The position numbers and the translations under genes are program-made. Below, in pieces: positions 7,431-13,360 of a DNA stretch of 13,360 bases (the stretch's first letter is position 1; every line of letters begins with the position of its first letter). A model generated the notes under the pieces. That model did not search any database. It was given only the letters and a program-made list of their open reading frames with translations, and was not told the DNA's origin. The stretch lies in the NCBI GenBank assembly GCA_002411175.1, contig DHRN01000013.1:1-13360 (forward strand). The letters are read 5' to 3'. The DNA comes from Anaerolineaceae bacterium UBA5311. Its GTDB lineage: Bacteria; Chloroflexota; Anaerolineae; Anaerolineales; Anaerolineaceae.

Positions 7431-7721
7431 GCTCCCCGCTACTAACTTTTTTCCTGTCATCCTGAGCCTCTTTTGCGAAGGATCTTGACAATTCAACTGG
7501 TGAGATTCTTCACTCGCGGTGACACGGTTTGAGGGGCGTCGTCGCGTTATGTATGATTGCAGGTCACGAATGTTGGAGATCGGGATCCTCGCCGCTTTCT
7601 GACCACACGATGGCACTGCTACTACATCTGCCTGACGCTCTGACACCCCACCTGGAATTGATAATGTTTGATTGATTCGATTTTCTCTCACCCCCTATAA
7701 TTCCCCCTCTAAAGAGGGGGT
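7431..7721 (+). repeat. 297-bp tandem repeat, copy B
   Basis: The second full copy is directly adjacent to copy A. The divergent patch lies just after gatcttgac (near 7490-7503); the rest is nearly identical. The terminal hairpin ccccctct-aa-agaggggg is at 7703-7720. After it the sequence passes into ttccctg-type low complexity (7730-7762) before the promoter of the next gene. Confidence 0.9.
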
Positions 7722-7788
7722 AACTGCTGCTGCCCGATCCCTGCTTCCTGTTCCCTGCTTCCAGACATCAGCTCCCAATTATTTTCAA

Positions 7789-7826
7789 TGTTACAATTAA
7801 TTCATCAGATGAACAAGATCGCGGAG
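7789..7826 (+). promoter_or_regulatory. Possible promoter and RBS of the zinc-ribbon gene
   Basis: TGTTACAAT (7789-7797) resembles an extended -10 element. No clear -35 is seen. GGAG at 7823-7826 lies 4 bases before the ATG at 7831, a short but usable spacing. Confidence 0.4.
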
Positions 7827-7830
7827 ACAC

Positions 7831-8532
7831 ATGAACGAAACCTTCAACCTGTACCGACTGCAGCAACTTGACACTCAACGTCTACAACGACTTAAGCGCA
7901 TCAAACGTATCGACCAGATCATCGCTTCAGATAAAGCAGTTCAGAAAATACAAAAACGCATCGACCTGGCTCTGAGACAGCATACCGAGAAAGAAGCTAT
8001 CCTGGCAGACCTCAATACGAAAGTCAGCGAAAAAACCCTGAAATACAAACAAACCCAGGCAAAATTATTTGGCGGTAAGATCAGCGTTACCAAGGAACTG
8101 CAGGACCTGCAGGCTGAAAGCGAAGCGCTCACAAGAACAATCCAAACTCTCGAAGACAAACAGCTGGATGCCATCCATGAATCCGAAATTACACAGGCAG
8201 CACTGGACGATGCCCACCTGGCAATGAAGCAGCTGCTCAATGAACAAGCGACTGACAATTCTTTACTGTTGGGAGAAAGGGAGAGGCTGCTCCAACAGCT
8301 GCCAAAAATTAATTCGCAGCGTGAGGCATTAAAAAATCAGATAGAAGACGGCTTGTTCGAAGAGTATTCGGCTCTTTTCAAAGCCAAAGGCGGAATTGCA
8401 GTGGCGGAAGTTATCGAGGGGAGCTGCAGGGCTTGCGGCTTCGAACTTTCACCAACAGATTTGCAGCAAGCGGCTAATCCGGGAGTGATCCTCAAATGTA
8501 AAGGCTGCGGACGGATTCTTTATAAAGCCTGA
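7831..8532 (+). CDS. Coiled-coil protein with C4 zinc ribbon (DUF164 / zf-RING_7)
   Basis: The 233-residue protein is mostly long charged alpha-helix likely to form an antiparallel coiled coil (about 5-175). A C-terminal zinc ribbon has C199-x2-C202 and C223-x2-C226. The segment KELQDLQAESEAL (88-100) matches the conserved NPKELQ-type turn of this family, which includes Helicobacter HP0958/FlgZ and chlamydial CdsZ. Proposed roles in relatives include nucleic-acid binding and adaptor functions; the role here is unknown. It is the only plus-strand gene in the window. Its TGA (8530-8532) directly abuts the yggT stop, with no room for a terminator. No signal peptide, so cytoplasmic. Confidence 0.9.
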   Translation: MNETFNLYRLQQLDTQRLQRLKRIKRIDQIIASDKAVQKIQKRIDLALRQHTEKEAILADLNTKVSEKTLKYKQTQAKLFGGKISVTKELQDLQAESEALTRTIQTLEDKQLDAIHESEITQAALDDAHLAMKQLLNEQATDNSLLLGERERLLQQLPKINSQREALKNQIEDGLFEEYSALFKAKGGIAVAEVIEGSCRACGFELSPTDLQQAANPGVILKCKGCGRILYKA

Positions 8533-8799
8533 TCAGAAGCCAAACAGACGGACTACCAGGCGGGAAAGCAGCCATTCAGCCAGGTTGATCACCAGGATGG
8601 CGAGTACCGGGCTGAAATCAATGCCATTAATGGGTTTCATTATATTGCGAAATGGTGCCAAAATTGGCGTAACGATCCTGCTGATGCCAACCCGAAGGGG
8701 TCGGTCTGCGGGTAAGAACAAGGTCAGGATTACATGAAAAAAGACCAGGAATGACATTGCCCCAAAAAAGATCCGGATGAACAATAGAATAATTTCCAC
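8533..8799 (-). CDS. YggT/YlmG-family membrane protein
   Basis: The 88-residue protein has two membrane segments (about 3-28 and 63-85) joined by a loop with the family motif: TPILAPFRNIMKPINGIDFSPVLAILV, 44-70, key residues P45, P49, R51, P56, G59, D61, S63, P64. Members (YlmG in Gram-positives, YggT in E. coli) are linked with cell division, envelope or osmotic functions, not well defined. The start codon is GTG at 8797-8799 with GAGG four bases upstream. It lies 6 bases after yggS and is the last gene of the operon. In ylm clusters sepF usually sits between these two genes; it is absent here. Confidence 0.88.
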   Translation of the reverse strand: MEIILLFIRIFFGAMSFLVFFHVILTLFLPADRPLRVGISRIVTPILAPFRNIMKPINGIDFSPVLAILVINLAEWLLSRLVVRLFGF

Positions 8800-8805
8800 T
8801 TTACC

Positions 8806-9543
8806 TCATTTTGAATAATCACGGGCGCCGAGAATAGCTTCGCCAATACGGATCACGGTTGCGCCTTCTTCGATGGCTATTTCAAAATCGCCTGATGTGC
8901 CGGCAGAGATCCCGGTCAGGTTCAGGGTTGGAGCCTGTTCGTTCAGGTAGTTTTTTAAAAGCCGCAAACTTAAAAAAAAAGGGCGCGATTTTTGCGGATC
9001 GTCGAATAAGGGAGGCATAGCCATCAGACCGATCAACTTTATCCCGGGCAACTGGCTAATCGTTTCTACAACCGGCAGTAAATTCTGCCAATCCTGTTGA
9101 GATTTAGCCCGAAAACCGCCCTTGCTTTCTTCTTCGGCAAGGTTCACTTCAAGGTACGCCTCAAGCGGCTTAAATTGCGCGGGACGTAACCTGCTCAGCC
9201 TTTCTGCTAATTTGAGCGAATCAAGAGAGTGTATTCGGTCAAAATTTTCGGCTACCTGCCTGGCTTTGCGGCTCTGTATGTGCCCGACCATCTCCCAATG
9301 CAAGTTGGGAATATCGGCAAATACGTGCTTTTTTTCAAGCGCTTCCTGCACATAGCTTTCACCAAAAGTGTTTATCCCGACGTTATAAGCAGCCTGGATA
9401 ACTTCGATGGGCTGGCGTTTGCTAATGGCAAGAATTTGCACCTCATCCAGCTGCCTGCGGCTGGCTTGGCAGGCTCGTATAATAGCTGCTTTGATGTTTT
9501 CCAACCTGGCGCGAATTTGAGTTTCCAGCATTTCAATTTCCAC
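8806..9543 (-). CDS. YggS/YlmE pyridoxal-phosphate homeostasis protein
   Basis: The protein has the fold-type III PLP-binding family pattern: ILAISKRQP with the probable PLP lysine (K44 in the longest frame), FGESYVQEAL, HWEMVGHIQSRKA, LEVNLAEEESKGGF, LIGLMAMPP, AGTSGDFEIAIEEGATVIRIG. Relatives have no known catalytic activity and keep PLP supply and amino-acid pools in balance. Three starts are possible: GTG 9549 (overlapping the pgeF stop as GTGA), GTG 9543, or ATG 9531. I chose 9543 because GGAG lies 7 bases upstream of it but only one base before 9549. It follows pgeF (ylmD) as in Gram-positive ylmDE clusters. Confidence 0.93.
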   Translation of the reverse strand: MEIEMLETQIRARLENIKAAIIRACQASRRQLDEVQILAISKRQPIEVIQAAYNVGINTFGESYVQEALEKKHVFADIPNLHWEMVGHIQSRKARQVAENFDRIHSLDSLKLAERLSRLRPAQFKPLEAYLEVNLAEEESKGGFRAKSQQDWQNLLPVVETISQLPGIKLIGLMAMPPLFDDPQKSRPFFLSLRLLKNYLNEQAPTLNLTGISAGTSGDFEIAIEEGATVIRIGEAILGARDYSK

Positions 9544-9545
9544 GG

Positions 9546-10337
9546 TCACGCTCCAGCATTCAGGGCGATCGCTACGGCGAACCGTCCTGTCAACCCTTTC
9601 TCTTTACGATAAGAGTACCATTCGTCAAGGTTTTCGGCGGTACAAATGTTGGCTTGTTCGACCTTCATAACTCCAGCACTGCGCAGGATCCACTCGTTGG
9701 CAGCCCACAGGTCCAGATAGTAGCCATCATCTTTCATGTTGATAAAATCGAGAGCTTTTTCTCCCCATCTCGCCAGGAATTTCTTTCGCAAGTCTTCACC
9801 AACCTGGTAACAATTACCGCAGATGGAAGGTCCGATTCCTACAATCAGATCTTTGGGATTTGAACCATAATGATCAGCCAGCGCTCTCACAGCCATGGCA
9901 GCGACCTCGATCAGCGTGCCCTGCCAGCCTGCATGGACGATCCCGACCGCTTTTTGAACCGGGTCGTGAAACAGAATGGGCACGCAGTCGGCAAACCTCA
10001 TCACCAGGGTTACCTCGGGATTTCTCGTGAAGATGGCATCGCCCGGCTGATGTTTTTGGGTTTCGGGTCGTGGGTGATCGGTGAAGTGGATTGTGTCGCC
10101 ATGGACTTGCCAGACATCAAAACGCGATTCAAATGGACGACCGAAATTTTTGAACAAGCGCAGGTGATTCTCTTTAACATGCCCCGGTACATCTCCACAT
10201 GTGCCGCCCAGGTTTAAGCTGGTGTAAGGACCTTCAGACACTCCGCCGAGACGGGTGTAGAGCGCATGGCTAACCTGCCCGGGGTTGAAATTTTCAAATT
10301 GATAGCTAACGATGCCGTCGCTTGCTCGCCTGATCAA
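9546..10337 (-). CDS. pgeF: PgeF/YlmD/YfiH laccase-domain protein
   Basis: The 263-residue laccase-domain (DUF152) protein is full length. Metal/active-site residues expected for the family are visible: H79 in VWQVHG, C118 in FADCVPILF, H135 in GIVHAGWQGT. GIGPSICGNCYQVG and a C-terminal WYSYRKEKGLTGRFA also fit. In E. coli the relative edits peptidoglycan precursors by favouring L-Ala at position 1; other members act as purine nucleoside phosphorylases. Which applies here cannot be told from sequence. The start codon is TTG at 10335-10337, overlapping the upstream stop as TTGA and backed by AAAGGAG with 7-base spacing, so I consider it sound. It lies upstream of yggS in an operon with an L,D-transpeptidase. 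Confidence 0.95.
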   Translation of the reverse strand: MIRRASDGIVSYQFENFNPGQVSHALYTRLGGVSEGPYTSLNLGGTCGDVPGHVKENHLRLFKNFGRPFESRFDVWQVHGDTIHFTDHPRPETQKHQPGDAIFTRNPEVTLVMRFADCVPILFHDPVQKAVGIVHAGWQGTLIEVAAMAVRALADHYGSNPKDLIVGIGPSICGNCYQVGEDLRKKFLARWGEKALDFINMKDDGYYLDLWAANEWILRSAGVMKVEQANICTAENLDEWYSYRKEKGLTGRFAVAIALNAGA

Positions 10338-11074
10338 TCGCGTTCTCCTTTCCGGGCAATGTAAACAGTCTTTTTTGGTTCATTTACGATCTCTTCAATT
10401 GTTGGCAAACCGAACCAGGCTGTGAACCACCCAAACATGCTGCCGGAACTTACGCGCAGCCAGGGGGTGCTCTCCCGAATCAGCAATCCCGACAGAAAGG
10501 GCAATTTCATCTGGCTGATTAACTGCGAGAAACCATCCAAACCAATCGGAACAAGCGCTAATAAGATCCACAGGTACCAGGGCAGCGGTTTTAGCCTTCG
10601 CTTGGTCAGAGCAAAAATGACCCCAAAGATAAGCAGGCTGCCATAGATAGCCAGGTCCCGCTGGCATAATGCAGTTTTGTAACCGAGTTGTTCGTTTCCG
10701 CGAAATGCCCTCGCCGCCTGGTTGTCTTCAGAATCATTTCCGGTAACCTGTTCGTAGGTTTTCAAACCCTCAATCGCTGCAAGCTCACGCGGATAGACAG
10801 CTTGCTCTCCAAAAAGAAAGAAAGAGCGATAGGCGAGCTGGTGGCAGGAAGCTTGATAAATCCGGTAAATAAAATCCGCTGCGCGAGTGGAGCCAACCTT
10901 CATTAGAATCGGCGCGAGGAGCGCCAAAAAGACATATAGTGCCAGGATACCATTAATCAGAGTAAGATAATGTTTTTTGAACCATCTGCTTGGATTACTG
11001 TTCAAACTTTCTTCTGGAATCGTTTGGGATCGTAAACGTTCATCTGCCTGGTTGCCTGTATTTCTGTGATCCAT
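10334..11074 (-). CDS. DUF2085 family membrane protein
   Basis: The 246-residue protein shows the DUF2085 pattern: CHQ (77-79) with RSF following, CQRDLAIYGS (137-146), GLDGFSQ (178-184), ES (201-202) and an LR (206-207) before the last membrane segment. About four membrane segments are predicted (39-58, 141-156, 165-184, 208-222). The function of the family is unknown; the invariant Cys-His-Gln and Cys/Arg/Asp residues suggest a metal or redox site (inference). About 45 residues, rich in charge, separate the CHQ and CQRD motifs. It sits between the L,D-transpeptidase (6 bases away) and pgeF (4-base overlap), which hints at an envelope role. No clear Shine-Dalgarno is visible. Confidence 0.85.
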   Translation of the reverse strand: MDHRNTGNQADERLRSQTIPEESLNSNPSRWFKKHYLTLINGILALYVFLALLAPILMKVGSTRAADFIYRIYQASCHQLAYRSFFLFGEQAVYPRELAAIEGLKTYEQVTGNDSEDNQAARAFRGNEQLGYKTALCQRDLAIYGSLLIFGVIFALTKRRLKPLPWYLWILLALVPIGLDGFSQLISQMKLPFLSGLLIRESTPWLRVSSGSMFGWFTAWFGLPTIEEIVNEPKKTVYIARKGERD

Positions 11075-11080
11075 TTAAGG

Positions 11081-12175
11081 TTAGCTTTCGACCACCTGGA
11101 CAAAAGTGGATTGACTGCTGTTTGAGACCGTTAACTCTCCTGGATACAAATCGACAACCGGGTTGATCCAACGGTAAATCCATTTGGCATCATGGGGAAG
11201 GCAGTTGATACAGCCATGAGTGAGAGGATTGGTGAAATCGTTGTGCCAATAGGCAGTGTGGATTGCCTGACCGTCGGAATGGAAGATCGTGGTCCAGGCG
11301 ACACCTGGCAGGTCGTATTGGTATACCCCGCCAGCGCTCATGTGCAAGGATACCAACTTGCGCCACACAGGCGTGCTTCCAGGCGGTGTAAGATATTTTT
11401 CCTCACGTTTCCAGCCCGTTGACACTTCACAAAAATAGACTTCGCGGTTGCCTTCAAGACAATGCAAGGTTTGATACTCAAGGTTTATCAGCACTTTTTT
11501 ATCGCCGACATCAGGGTGGATCGGGGCGACCTCTTCTTTTGTGATCGGTCGGCACGCCCGGGCATCGACCCAGAAGGAATCAGGCAGAGCGCCATATCGC
11601 TCGGAAAGAAGGTATTCGGTATTGCCATTTACCTGGCGGATGTCTCTAACCCAATATACCTGGCTGTAATACAGCTTGGCAAGCCCGTCTGAGTCTCTTA
11701 TCCACGAGGAAGCCTGGCTCCAGGACCCCTCCAAACTGAAATCGACCTTTGGAACAGTGATCTCGACCCACAAACCGGAATTGCCCTGGTCATCCACTGG
11801 AAGAGTCTGGAGAGGTTGATTGGGCAGATTCTTGACCGGCTGGACGTGTTTTGACAGGATGAAACCTTCGGAGGTTTCGTACCATCTTTGTTTATACCTG
11901 GTGAAGTCCAACTGGTTGGCGACGACTTCCTGTTTGATCTCAAGAATATCATCCCGCCAGACAAGAGTTGTGTCTGGAGCGTTCACGTTTGGCTCAGTTT
12001 TCAGGGGGATGTACGAGCGATATTCACCCGTGACCCGTCCAAGGTTAGCCCCCACAGCCCATTCCTGAGGGAGGTCCGCAGCGAAAGCCTTGTGCCAGGG
12101 CAGCATCAGCGCTCCCGCTGTGAGACCGCCAAGTTTCAAAAACTCGCGTCTTGTAAGATTCTTGTTTATATCCAT
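11081..12175 (-). CDS. Tat-exported L,D-transpeptidase (YkuD domain)
   Basis: The 364-residue protein opens with a twin-arginine signal, TRREFLKLGG (8-17), followed by a hydrophobic stretch and a likely cleavage site near AFA (30-32), so it is probably exported folded. Residues about 38-210 look like two SH3-like cell-wall-binding modules (YIPLKTEPN...; GNSGLWVEI...). The C-terminal YkuD domain (about 226-345) carries H306, YWH (309-311) and HGCIN with C322 as the catalytic cysteine. Such enzymes form 3-3 cross-links or attach proteins to peptidoglycan. The ATG has no Shine-Dalgarno and lies 6 bases after a -10 box, pointing to a leaderless transcript. It is located between smpB and the DUF2085 gene. 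Confidence 0.92.
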   Translation of the reverse strand: MDINKNLTRREFLKLGGLTAGALMLPWHKAFAADLPQEWAVGANLGRVTGEYRSYIPLKTEPNVNAPDTTLVWRDDILEIKQEVVANQLDFTRYKQRWYETSEGFILSKHVQPVKNLPNQPLQTLPVDDQGNSGLWVEITVPKVDFSLEGSWSQASSWIRDSDGLAKLYYSQVYWVRDIRQVNGNTEYLLSERYGALPDSFWVDARACRPITKEEVAPIHPDVGDKKVLINLEYQTLHCLEGNREVYFCEVSTGWKREEKYLTPPGSTPVWRKLVSLHMSAGGVYQYDLPGVAWTTIFHSDGQAIHTAYWHNDFTNPLTHGCINCLPHDAKWIYRWINPVVDLYPGELTVSNSSQSTFVQVVES

Positions 12176-12181
12176 GACATT

Positions 12182-12209
12182 ATTATACGAGGGATGCGCC
12201 TTTACTCAA
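12182..12209 (-). promoter_or_regulatory. Sigma-70-type promoter of the L,D-transpeptidase gene
   Basis: On the minus strand TTGAGT (12204-12209) and TATAAT (12182-12187) are separated by 16 bases. The -10 ends only 6 bases before the ATG, so initiation would fall at or beside the start codon. It lies in the 56-base gap after smpB and would give the downstream genes their own transcript. Confidence 0.65.
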
Positions 12210-12231
12210 GTTTGCATAAAAGCTTGCCAAC

Positions 12232-12699
12232 TTACCATGAGCTGCGATTGCGGGACGCCTCTCTTTCGATATCCTTTTCCTTGATAGCCTCGCGTTTGTC
12301 GAATTGCTTTTTGCCTTTCGCCAGACCGATTTCCAGCTTGGCTTTCCCTGCTTTAAGATAGACGCGGATGGGCACAATGGTCATTCCCTTGATGCGTACC
12401 TCGTCCCAGAGTTTGCGGATCTCTTTTTTGTGCATAAGCAGTTTACGATCACGCTTTGGGTCGTGTTGATTCGAACTGGCATGCTCGTATGGCGCGATAT
12501 GTGCGCCTACAAGCCAGATTTCACTTCCGTTTGTGCGAACATAGGCTTCCTGTAGGGAGATTTGTCCTTTTCGAACGGATTTTATTTCAGTACCTTTAAG
12601 CACCAAACCGGCTTCATAGGTCTCAAGAATGAAATATTCGAAACGCGCCTTTTTGTTTGTAGAAACAACCTTAACGTCCATAACCTTCAATTTTAACAT
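12232..12699 (-). CDS. smpB: SsrA-binding protein SmpB
   Basis: SmpB binds tmRNA and brings it to stalled ribosomes for trans-translation. Family signatures are present: NKKARFEYFILETYEAGLVL, GTEIKSVRKGQISLQEAYV, IAPYEHASSNQHDPKRDRKLL, and a lysine-rich C-terminal tail (KGKKQFDKREAIKEKDIE). From the chosen ATG the protein has 155 residues, normal for the family. A longer frame starts at 12741, but its first 14 residues are unlike SmpB. The ATG at 12699 has GAGG 10 bases upstream; an internal ATG at 12681 is a weaker alternative. No tmRNA gene (ssrA) is visible in the window, though it often lies nearby. Confidence 0.96.
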   Translation of the reverse strand: MLKLKVMDVKVVSTNKKARFEYFILETYEAGLVLKGTEIKSVRKGQISLQEAYVRTNGSEIWLVGAHIAPYEHASSNQHDPKRDRKLLMHKKEIRKLWDEVRIKGMTIVPIRVYLKAGKAKLEIGLAKGKKQFDKREAIKEKDIEREASRNRSSW

Positions 12700-12709
12700 A
12701 TTTATCCGA

Positions 12710-12713
12710 CCTC
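12710..12713 (-). promoter_or_regulatory. Shine-Dalgarno site supporting the smpB start
   Basis: GAGG on the minus strand lies 10 bases before the ATG at 12699. The spacing is long, but no comparable site precedes the 12681 ATG at a workable distance. Confidence 0.45.
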
Positions 12714-12788
12714 GCCATAAAAAAGCGTTCCTAATCAGCAATTCTCAATATGGAAAAACCGGTTCATTTTGTGGTGTGGGGGACGGAC

Positions 12789-12935
12789 GGTTGCCATGCC
12801 CGCCCGCGAGCAGTGTAGGGCGTGACGTCTGTACCAACAAAGTCGGTAATCTTCTTGTTGGCAAAAGTTAAGATTCTTACGAAGTACACTGTGTGTCACT
12901 TCGTTCAGAATGACAAAACCCAGTTCCTGTTCCCT
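12789..12935 (+). repeat. Mosaic palindromic repeat, right copy 1
   Basis: A direct repeat of 12963-13091, starting 174 bases earlier. It contains three successive elements: a gttgccatgcccgcccgcg part related to the hairpin at 37-58; a stem ccaacaa (12834-12840) / ttgttgg (12855-12861); and a nested stem attct (12873-12877) / agaat (12907-12911) enclosing acgaagt (12879-12885) / acttcgt (12898-12904). The last has about 18 bases that copy 2 lacks. The tail is low complexity of the ttccctg type. No gene is seen from 12700 to here. Confidence 0.8.
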
Positions 12936-12962
12936 TTTCCCTGTTTCCTATTCCCTGTTCGC

Positions 12963-13091
12963 GGCTGCCATGCCGTCCCGCGAGCAGTGTAGGGCGTGAC
13001 GTCTGTACCAACAAAGTCGGTAAGCTTCTTGTTGGCAAAGGTTCAGATTCTTCACTTCGTTCAGAATGACAAAACCAAGTTCCTGTTCCCT
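12963..13091 (+). repeat. Mosaic palindromic repeat, right copy 2
   Basis: The second copy has ggctgccatgccgtcccgcg, then gcagtgtagggcgtgacgtc, the stem ccaacaa (13008-13014) / ttgttgg (13029-13035), and gattcttcacttcgttcagaatgac in its short form. It ends in gttcctgttccctg. It lies in inverted orientation relative to the copy at 1-62. Confidence 0.8.
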
Positions 13092-13245
13092 GCTCCATGC
13101 TCATATACAGAACCAGCCGCCAGATTTACGCAAATTAACAGTGAAAATTACTGCGTAACTTATCTTGAACCTGAGGGAATGTTTTATAGAAAAATCCTGG
13201 AGTGCACAATAGTATGGCTGCCGTATTTGTTGGTGAATTAGGGGG
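13092..13245. other. Gene-free stretch, nothing recognised
   Basis: No open frame of credible composition, no RNA gene and no convincing repeat was seen between the mosaic repeat and the possible insertion-sequence end. Confidence 0.5.
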
Positions 13246-13347
13246 GTGACATTTTCGCTGGAGAATAACAAACTGAGGCGTAACCCCGTGTCACGTCAAA
13301 TGATAATGTTACCGAACGACCTCCGTTAGTTCAAATGATAATGTTAC
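13246..13347. mobile_element. Possible end of an insertion sequence (repeated binding-site motif)
   Basis: The 17-mer tcaaatgataatgttac occurs exactly twice, at 13296-13312 and 13331-13347, 35 bases apart. A near-inverted relative, gtgacattttc, lies at 13246-13256 (9 of 11 bases match the reverse complement of gataatgttac). Multiple short repeats of this sort are typical of transposase-binding ends of some insertion sequences, such as IS21-like elements. No transposase is in the window, so it would have to lie beyond the right edge. Could also be a protein-binding or repeat array of another kind. Confidence 0.35.
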
Positions 13348-13360
13348 TGAAGGGTCTTTA

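Larger units (their letters stand above)
6560..7790. other. Gene-free, repeat-filled intergenic region
   Basis: Between the divergent mreB promoter and the plus-strand zinc-ribbon gene I see no credible gene. Frames here are interrupted or built from repeat units. The region is a patchwork of hairpin-forming repeats (listed separately), a tandem duplication of about 297 bp with a third partial copy, and low-complexity stretches of the ttccctg type. The stretches 6560-6645 and 6990-7130 hold nothing I can name. Confidence 0.8.

Noticed and set aside
7266..7691. Minus-strand open frame of 141 codons in the repeat region
   Set aside because: It runs through both 297-bp repeat copies, has no ribosome site, and the second half is the first read in another frame. 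No protein-like features.
7134..7721. CRISPR-like repeats
   Set aside because: Only two units of about 297 bp, adjacent with no spacers, and no cas genes.
12700..12741. Upstream extension of SmpB by 14 residues
   Set aside because: The added residues are unlike SmpB N-termini, and the protein has normal length without them.
12877..13104. Minus-strand open frame of 75 codons at the right repeats
   Set aside because: It consists of the mosaic repeat read in one frame, with no ribosome site or domain.
12700..13360. tmRNA (ssrA) gene near smpB
   Set aside because: No tRNA-like ends, tag-peptide frame or other tmRNA features could be seen on either strand.

Overview
The window looks like a piece of a chromosome from a member of the Chloroflexota, most likely class Anaerolineae. 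This is inferred from gene content and order, the repeat style and the monoderm-type ylm gene cluster; no marker gene proves it. All 13 genes called are ordinary chromosomal genes, and 12 of them are on the minus strand. The parts not explained by genes are a repeat-rich 1.4-kb intergenic gap, a second repeat patch near the right edge, and a possible insertion-sequence end at the right margin.

Positions 86-6455 hold one compact minus-strand operon for cell elongation, transcribed in the order mreB, mreC, mreD, mrdA (PBP2), minC-like, rodA. Genes overlap by ATGA or are separated by 3-35 bases. MreB, MreC and MreD form the membrane-attached scaffold. PBP2 (transpeptidase) and RodA (SEDS glycosyltransferase) form the peptidoglycan polymerase. 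The unexpected member is a two-domain MinC-like protein between PBP2 and RodA, with no minD in the window and an altered MinD-contact loop. A good extended -10 promoter lies just upstream of mreB.

Positions 6456-7830 contain no gene. They hold the mreB promoter, several hairpin-forming repeats of different types, a tandem duplication of about 297 bp (roughly 95% identical by eye) and a third partial copy. A small plus-strand gene for a coiled-coil/zinc-ribbon protein (7831-8532) follows. Its stop codon abuts that of the convergent yggT gene.

Positions 8533-12699 form a second minus-strand block, transcribed in the order smpB, L,D-transpeptidase, DUF2085 membrane protein, pgeF, yggS, yggT. 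The last three correspond to ylmD-ylmE-ylmG of Gram-positive division clusters but lack the sepF gene usually found between ylmE and ylmG. The L,D-transpeptidase has its own strong promoter placed so close to the ATG that a leaderless mRNA is predicted. Four of the 13 genes use TTG or GTG starts (mreB, pgeF, yggS, yggT), three of them with well-placed Shine-Dalgarno sequences.

Positions 12700-13360 carry no gene. They hold two direct copies (174 bp apart) of a mosaic palindromic repeat, whose inverted relative is cut by the left edge of the window (1-62). Near the right edge, a duplicated 17-mer with an inverted relative nearby resembles the multi-repeat end of an insertion sequence. I found no CRISPR array, phage, defence system or clearly novel multi-gene system.
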